Part shown: positions 59,617 through 64,000 of the stretch, one piece after another
Layout of the letters: every line of letters starts with the position of its first letter
Position numbering within the stretch: position 1 is the first letter of the stretch
Assembly: GCF_001522545.3 (NCBI RefSeq)
Contig: NC_031777.1
Location: 1,283,074 to 1,347,073, forward strand
DNA from: Parus major
Taxonomy: Eukaryota > Chordata > Aves > Passeriformes > Paridae
DNA length: 64,000 nucleotides
Direction of reading: 5' to 3'
Program-made: the position numbers and the translations under genes
Notes under the pieces: generated by a model
Told to the model about the DNA's origin: nothing
What the model saw: the letters and a program-made list of their open reading frames with translations, nothing else
Database searches by the model: none

Positions 59617-62600
59617 GTACTGCACTCTGCCTGGGACACACTGCACAGCTGCCCCTCCTTCCCAGCAGGATGGGAATCACTTAACAGGGGTCTAACCCTT
59701 GGGAGTGAGGGCAAGAGAAAAGCTGGAAGGCAGCTTGGCCATGGGGCAGAAGGGGGTTGGCAGCTGCACAGTTCATTGCGTGGTGAGGGCAGCAGTGTTC
59801 AGTCCTGCAGGGCCAACTCAGGGTCTCTCGTGGGTGAATCCCACCCAAAATACCATATTATGAGTAAGACTTTTATTCTGTGTAAGATTTTCTCCATCCA
59901 GAGCCAGCAGGAAGCTTAAAGACAGAGGAAGAGACAAGAACATGTAGTGACAGGACAAAGGGAAATGGCTTCAAAGTGAGAGAGAGTAGGTTTAGATTGG
60001 ATATTGGGAAGAAATTGTTCCCTGTGAGGGTGGAGAGGCTCTGGCACAGGGTGCCCAGAGAAGTTGTGGCTGCCCCTGGATCCCTGGGCAGGGCTTGGAG
60101 CAACCTGGGGTAGTGGAAGGTTTCCTTGCCCATGGGAGGGGGATGGAACAAGATGGTCTTTAAGGCCCTTCCAACCCAGACCATTCTATGATTCTGTTTC
60201 AGTGTATTATAAAAAGTTCTGCAGTCTGAGTGGGGAAGTTTGCTGGGTGCTTGGTGAGGAGCAGGGATGGGCTGTCTGAATTGCATGAGAAAACATGGCT
60301 AAGGGGGCAGGACTAAGCTGTGCATCTGGAGGAGATGCCTCACAGGAGGTCTAACACACCTTTGTTTCTGGAAGCACCTGAAAACCTTGCGCCACCCTTG
60401 CCTTCTGCGCTTCCTCTCCTGCACTGTGGAAGCAAACGGGATCCACCTGGTCACAGAGCGGGTGAAGCCCTTGGAGATGGTCCTGGAGACACTCTCTGCT
60501 GCAGAAATCTGTGCAGGGATCTACGATGTGTTGCTGGCACTCATCTTCCTCCATGACAGGGTAGGTACCTCTGGCAGCATCATCAGGCTCTGGTGGGAGA
60601 TGGAGGAAATGTGACAGGGGAGTGTTGTACCTGGGTTTGTCTGGGTGACTTATTGCTGATTCCTCCCGAAAAGACACGTGCCAAACAGTTCTTGTAGGCT
60701 GAAACTGCTAAAATTGGCTGCTTTGGAGGAGGAAAGGGTAATTGAGAATGTTGTGGAAATGAGGGAAGAGGCAGTTCTCAGTTAATGCATCTGCTTGTAG
60801 TACCTATTGCTTTAGAGAAATGGGATTGCTTGGCCTTGGTGTTTGTTTACAGCTGTTGCCCCATGCCAGAGATTGTGTCACTGCTGCCCTGGCTGGGCAC
60901 TGTGTGTTTGTCCAGGACTGCAGGTAAATCCCAGCTCAGACTGCAGCTCTGGGTTTTTGTGTTCACAGCTGGATTCACTCCCTGGATTTACAGTTGCACT
61001 GCAGGGGCTGTGACAATTAGGGCTTTGTCTGCACTAAAACCCTGGCCCTCCTGCCTGGCACCTGCTGCTCACCTACAAAATCCCAGAGGAACTGTGTGCT
61101 TTTTTGGCAGCTTTCCCTCAGCCCCCTGCATCACCTAATTAGTGTGCTGATTAAGATTTTTACATCTTCATCTATGCCCCAAGTCAGTCACCCTTTTTTT
61201 TTTTTTTTTGGTGTTTATGTTTTAGGGAAACCTAACGCATAACAACGTCTGTTTATCATCAGTGTTTGTGAGTGAGGATGGGCACTGGAAGCTGGGAGGA
61301 ATGGAAACAGTCTGTAACTTCAGTGAAGCCACCCCAGAGGTAAGAGCCAAGCCAAGTGCACCCTGGATGCCCAGGGGAGGATTCCTGGCCTGTGGAATTT
61401 GGCCATGTGAAGGCCCAAGTCCATTCCACTTAAATGTCTTGGCTCCCTCCCAGCTCTGTCCTCAATCTTTGCTCTAAGGACACCATAACTCTAAACTAAA
61501 ATGTCCACACAAATTAGTTCTCCATTACCCAAAATGCAGCTGCTTTTCTAAGGGACACTGCTGGCTGGAGAGTGAGAAATCTTTGCCCTTCTGGATACAA
61601 AATTAAAGAGCAGGAAGATTCAGGTTGAAACGAGTCATTAAGGAAAGTAATTTAATTGCCTCCTTAGCTTGTGCTGGTGGCATTTTCACTGCTTGGTAGC
61701 AGAAAGAGCAATTCCTGTTTTGATTTCTGCTGCCTGCTGGGCAGAGTCATTGCAGCAGCAGGCACAGCCTGCCCTGGGTGCCAGCAGAAGGGGCAGGGGC
61801 ACAGCTGCTGCCACCCCCCAGCCCATGGGCACAGCCTGCTCTGCTGCTTGGCACTGAGGGGACATGGAGGCAGCTCACGGCCCCTTGTTGTCCTTGCAGT
61901 TCCTGTGTCACGTGAAGTCGGTGCGAGAGCAGTCGTGCATCCCCTGCGAGGAGATGGTGAGTGACAGCTCAGGAGCTTCCTGCTGGCAGCAAAGAAAAAC
62001 GTGATGGTCAGGAAATAGTTTCACATTCATGCTGTGTTTCCTCATGCCTAAAAGGCATGGAAGTGGCTCTTGGAGAATATCTGAGGTTTCCTTTTGTCCC
62101 TCCTCTGTCCCATCCCTGGTTTGGGCACAGGTAATACTACTTTTCAAATGCTTTGTGTCTCTTCTAAATCACAGAGTAGTTGCTGAGATTGCCCAGATCA
62201 GTGTGGTCCCGTGGTTGTGTAACTCACCACAGCTTTTTCCCTACCTGTTAGTCACTTCCTAGCCCTTGAGAATCCTTGGAGCTGCTTGTGCTTCTGCTCT
62301 CTAATTACTGCCTGTTTCCATAGAAATGCTGAAAGCTGTTGACTGCCTGCATTCATCAAGGAGTTCTTCCATCATGATGGAGTTGCTCCTTTGGGTTATA
62401 AATTCCCCAGTGGAGGTTTTTTTAGCATAATATTCTACTTGTAGGGTACACAGTGGAGCTTTGGTGCTATATAAAGAACTAGAGAGTGTTTATGGTGGGG
62501 GGTGGGAATAAAAACTTGAGGAAAACATCACATATTCCATAAGCTCCTGCTTTGCTGGTGTATTTTTGTTGTTGTTTTGTTTGTTTGTTTTGTTTTCAGT

Positions 62601-63733
62601 CTGCAGACTTCAAAATCCTGCCCAGCAGCTACGGGCATGCGAGGGATGCCTACGCATTTGGAACAACAGTTGAGAACCTCCTGACAGTTCTCAATGATCA
62701 GGGTGAGAATGACTCTGGTTTGTTTGGCTGCTGACAGGCCCTGGGGTTCATTCCTTGCATGGTTGAACATTTCACCTTTTGCTGCAGCTGGCAGGAGCGT
62801 TGTGGGCTCAGTGGCCAGTGTTGTTCCCTGATTGCAGATTTTGGCTTCTCCTGTGTTCCCCTTTTCCTGTGGGGATGTGGTCAGATGTGGCTGGAGGTCA
62901 CCATCCCATGTGACATGAGCATTCCCAGTCCTGCTCTGGTCCTGCCAAGGGTTATGGATGTGGCATGTGGGTCTGAGCAGGGGCTGCCACTTCCAGCAGA
63001 GAAGGAGCAGGAAGTTTCTTGGGAGAACTTGGAGGCCCAGTAGCCAGGCAGGTTAGGAGGGGAAACTGAAACACTATTTTCCCCTTCCTTTTGCACTTTT
63101 GCTATGAATTAGAACTATAAATAAGTTTTTTGGGGGGGAGCATGGAGGACTCCTGAACTTACCTTGTTTGGTGTGGAGAGAGAAATCTAACTGTAGGTGC
63201 TCTGAATTTCAGTTTCAGCAGATATTCTCTCCAGCTTTCAGCAAACCTTGCGTTGTACACTGCTGAATCCAGACCCAAAGTGTCGCCCACCACTGTCCAG
63301 CTTATTGTCTCACGAGTTCTTCAGGTAAGGATGGGAATATCAGACCTCTCTTGGTCTTGATACTGCTGGTTTCTGTCTTTCCAAGCATCAGTTCTGTGAA
63401 GGTGGGATGGGAGTGCAGATTTAATCCCTGCCTCTTGCAGGGATCTTTGACAAAGAGGCTCCTTAAATCAAGAGGGTGTTACCAGCCCTCCCAAAGAGGT
63501 GCTGAGCAGCCTTCAGGTGTCACCTCCTTGCTGGCATTCTTGATCCACCAGCATTTGACTTCCCTCTGCTAAAGGAATGGTGGGAATGCAGTCTCTCCCC
63601 TGTGGGTGGTTTAAGCATCAAGGATTACACGTGACATCTTTGGTTTTGTGCTTAGGAATGATTTTCTAGAAGTTGTGAATTTTCTGAAGACCTTAACACT
63701 GAAGTCTGAGGAGGAGAAAACTGAATTTTTCAA
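59452..63733 (+). CDS. SCYL3: SCYL3 coding region, 5' part, seven spliced exons
   Basis: SCYL3 (PACE-1) is a SCY1-family pseudokinase reported to bind ezrin and to associate with Golgi and lamellipodial membranes through N-myristoylation. Joining 59452-59616, 60375-60560, 61226-61339, 61900-61956, 62600-62702, 63213-63324 and 63656-63733 gives 271 codons plus two bases. The frame is continuous across all junctions. The N-terminus MGSENS fits a myristoylation signal (Gly2, Ser6). The kinase-like fold shows the Lys of VFVYK, but the catalytic loop reads LTHNNVCL without the usual HRD Asp, and the DFG position reads [14 protein letters not shown] corresponds to the DxxAFG helix. HEAT-like repeats typical of the family would begin near the right edge. 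The remaining exons lie beyond 64000. Confidence 0.96.
59617..60374 (+). other. SCYL3: SCYL3 intron after the first coding exon
   Basis: 758 bp, about a third of it the CR1 fragment at 59935-60198. Confidence 0.9.
59935..60198 (+). mobile_element. CR1 LINE 3'-end fragment in SCYL3
   Basis: It shares GGCACAGGGTGCCCAGAGAA and GGCTGCCCCTGGATCCCTGG with the copy at 57.5 kb and ends CCCAGACCATTCTATGATTC TG. Sense strand +. It lies in the intron between the first and second coding exons, ending 177 bp before the weak acceptor of the latter. Confidence 0.92.
60375..60560 (+). CDS. SCYL3: SCYL3 coding exon 2
   Basis: Acceptor TTCTGGAAG (a weak, purine-interrupted tract); donor GTAGGT. Exactly 62 codons: [62 protein letters not shown]. 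It covers the kinase N-lobe/hinge equivalent and the start of the catalytic-loop region. Confidence 0.95.
60561..61225 (+). other. SCYL3: SCYL3 intron before coding exon 3
   Basis: 665 bp. A 16-T run at 61194-61209 lies next to the acceptor. Nothing else recognised. Confidence 0.9.
61226..61339 (+). CDS. SCYL3: SCYL3 coding exon 3 (degenerate catalytic and DFG region)
   Basis: Acceptor TATGTTTTAG with a 16-T run just upstream; donor GTAAGA. It encodes 38 residues: [38 protein letters not shown]. The HRD and DFG motifs of active kinases are replaced, as in other SCYL proteins. Confidence 0.95.
61340..61899 (+). other. SCYL3: SCYL3 intron before coding exon 4
   Basis: 560 bp; nothing recognised beyond the splice sites. 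Confidence 0.9.
61900..61956 (+). CDS. SCYL3: SCYL3 coding exon 4
   Basis: Acceptor GTCCTTGCAG; donor GTGAGT. A 57-nt exon encoding [19 protein letters not shown], equivalent to the human segment between ATPE and the SPEF block. Being a multiple of three, it could be skipped without a frameshift. Confidence 0.92.
61957..62599 (+). other. SCYL3: SCYL3 intron before coding exon 5
   Basis: 643 bp, ending in the (TTTG)n tract described separately. Confidence 0.9.
62564..62598 (+). repeat. (TTG/TTTG)n tract at a SCYL3 splice acceptor
   Basis: Repeated GTT and GTTT units run into TTTTCAG, the acceptor of the exon at 62600, and serve as its U/G-rich tract. Confidence 0.75.
62600..62702 (+). CDS. 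SCYL3: SCYL3 coding exon 5
   Basis: Acceptor GTTTTGTTTTCAG at the end of a (TTTG)n tract; donor GTGAGA. It encodes 34 residues plus one base: [44 protein letters not shown] is the conserved pseudokinase C-lobe helix. Confidence 0.95.
62703..63212 (+). other. SCYL3: SCYL3 intron before coding exon 6
   Basis: 510 bp; nothing recognised beyond the splice sites. Confidence 0.9.
63213..63324 (+). CDS. SCYL3: SCYL3 coding exon 6
   Basis: Acceptor AATTTCAG; donor GTAAGG. It completes Val, then encodes [36 protein letters not shown] and two bases of Arg. NPDPKCRP matches the closing helix of the kinase-like fold. Further CAG triplets 6 and 9 bases inside the exon offer minor in-frame acceptors. Confidence 0.94.
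63325..63655 (+). other. SCYL3: SCYL3 intron before coding exon 7
   Basis: 331 bp; nothing recognised beyond the splice sites. Confidence 0.9.
63656..63733 (+). CDS. SCYL3: SCYL3 coding exon 7 (last in window)
   Basis: Acceptor TTTTGTGCTTAG; donor GTAAGT. It completes Arg, then encodes [25 protein letters not shown] and two bases of Lys. The gene continues to the right of the window. Confidence 0.94.
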
Positions 63734-64000
63734 GTAAGTGAAGGAACTGTGATGTGGAAGCTTCTTATTTCAGAATGATAAAGCAAACAACTGCAAATGG
63801 ATTGTGGGGGGACCTGGGAGGCCCCTGAGGTAGCAGATTTGGTGGATTTGGAACATTGTTCACTCTGTATCACTTTGGGTTCTCCAAAAGTGTGCAGCCA
63901 AAATAAGAGTCCTGTCAAAGAGGAAACTCTTCAGGTCTTGTTTCCCAGTTCCTTGTGACTGGTTTGGTGTTTGGGAGGAGCAGTCCCTGCTGGGCTCTGC
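63734..64000 (+). other. SCYL3: SCYL3 intron, cut by the window edge
   Basis: Starts with donor GTAAGT. The next exon is not reached. Confidence 0.85.

Overview
The window is vertebrate nuclear DNA from a bird, possibly a songbird. It has spliced genes with GT/AG introns, AT-rich introns, several CR1 LINE 3' ends finishing in the avian-type CCATTCTGTGATTCTG tail, two short endogenous-retrovirus solo LTRs and few other repeats. Species-level assignment is an inference I cannot test here.

Two protein-coding genes lie head to tail on the + strand. (1) KIFAP3, encoding the KAP3 subunit of heterotrimeric kinesin-2. The window holds the 3' half: ten coding exons from 10707 to the stop codon at 50063-50065 (398 residues of about 790), then a short 3'UTR with an ATTAAA signal at 50322. 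Positions 1-10706 are the intron before the first exon seen. Seven exons cluster at 10.7-18.7 kb. The last three are separated by introns of 8.2, 4.2 and 18.6 kb. (2) SCYL3 (PACE-1), an N-myristoylated pseudokinase. Its promoter and probable non-coding exon 1 lie around 55.86-56.64 kb, partly lost in a 565-base assembly gap. Seven coding exons follow from ATG 59452 to 63733 (271 residues plus two bases), and the gene runs off the right edge. KIFAP3 followed by SCYL3 in the same orientation matches the human neighbourhood as I remember it (chromosome 1q24).

Layout: 1-10.7 kb intron; 10.7-18.7 kb exon cluster; 18.7-50.1 kb long introns with two same-family solo LTRs in opposite orientations, an ancient CR1/L3-type fragment and a MIR relic; 50.1-50.35 kb 3'UTR; 50.35-55.4 kb intergenic DNA with a head-to-head interstitial telomeric motif; 55.4-56.6 kb a CR1 tail, a 32-bp tandem repeat with a YY1/TISU-type motif in every unit, and the gap; 56.6-64 kb the SCYL3 5' half with two more CR1 fragments.

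The two genes are functionally distinct (intraflagellar/microtubule transport adaptor, and Golgi/ezrin-associated pseudokinase), so their adjacency is conserved synteny and not an operon. The strongest lead is the tandem YY1/TISU repeat at the SCYL3 promoter. I found no evidence of a wholly new gene system, CRISPR array, rRNA or intact tRNA.
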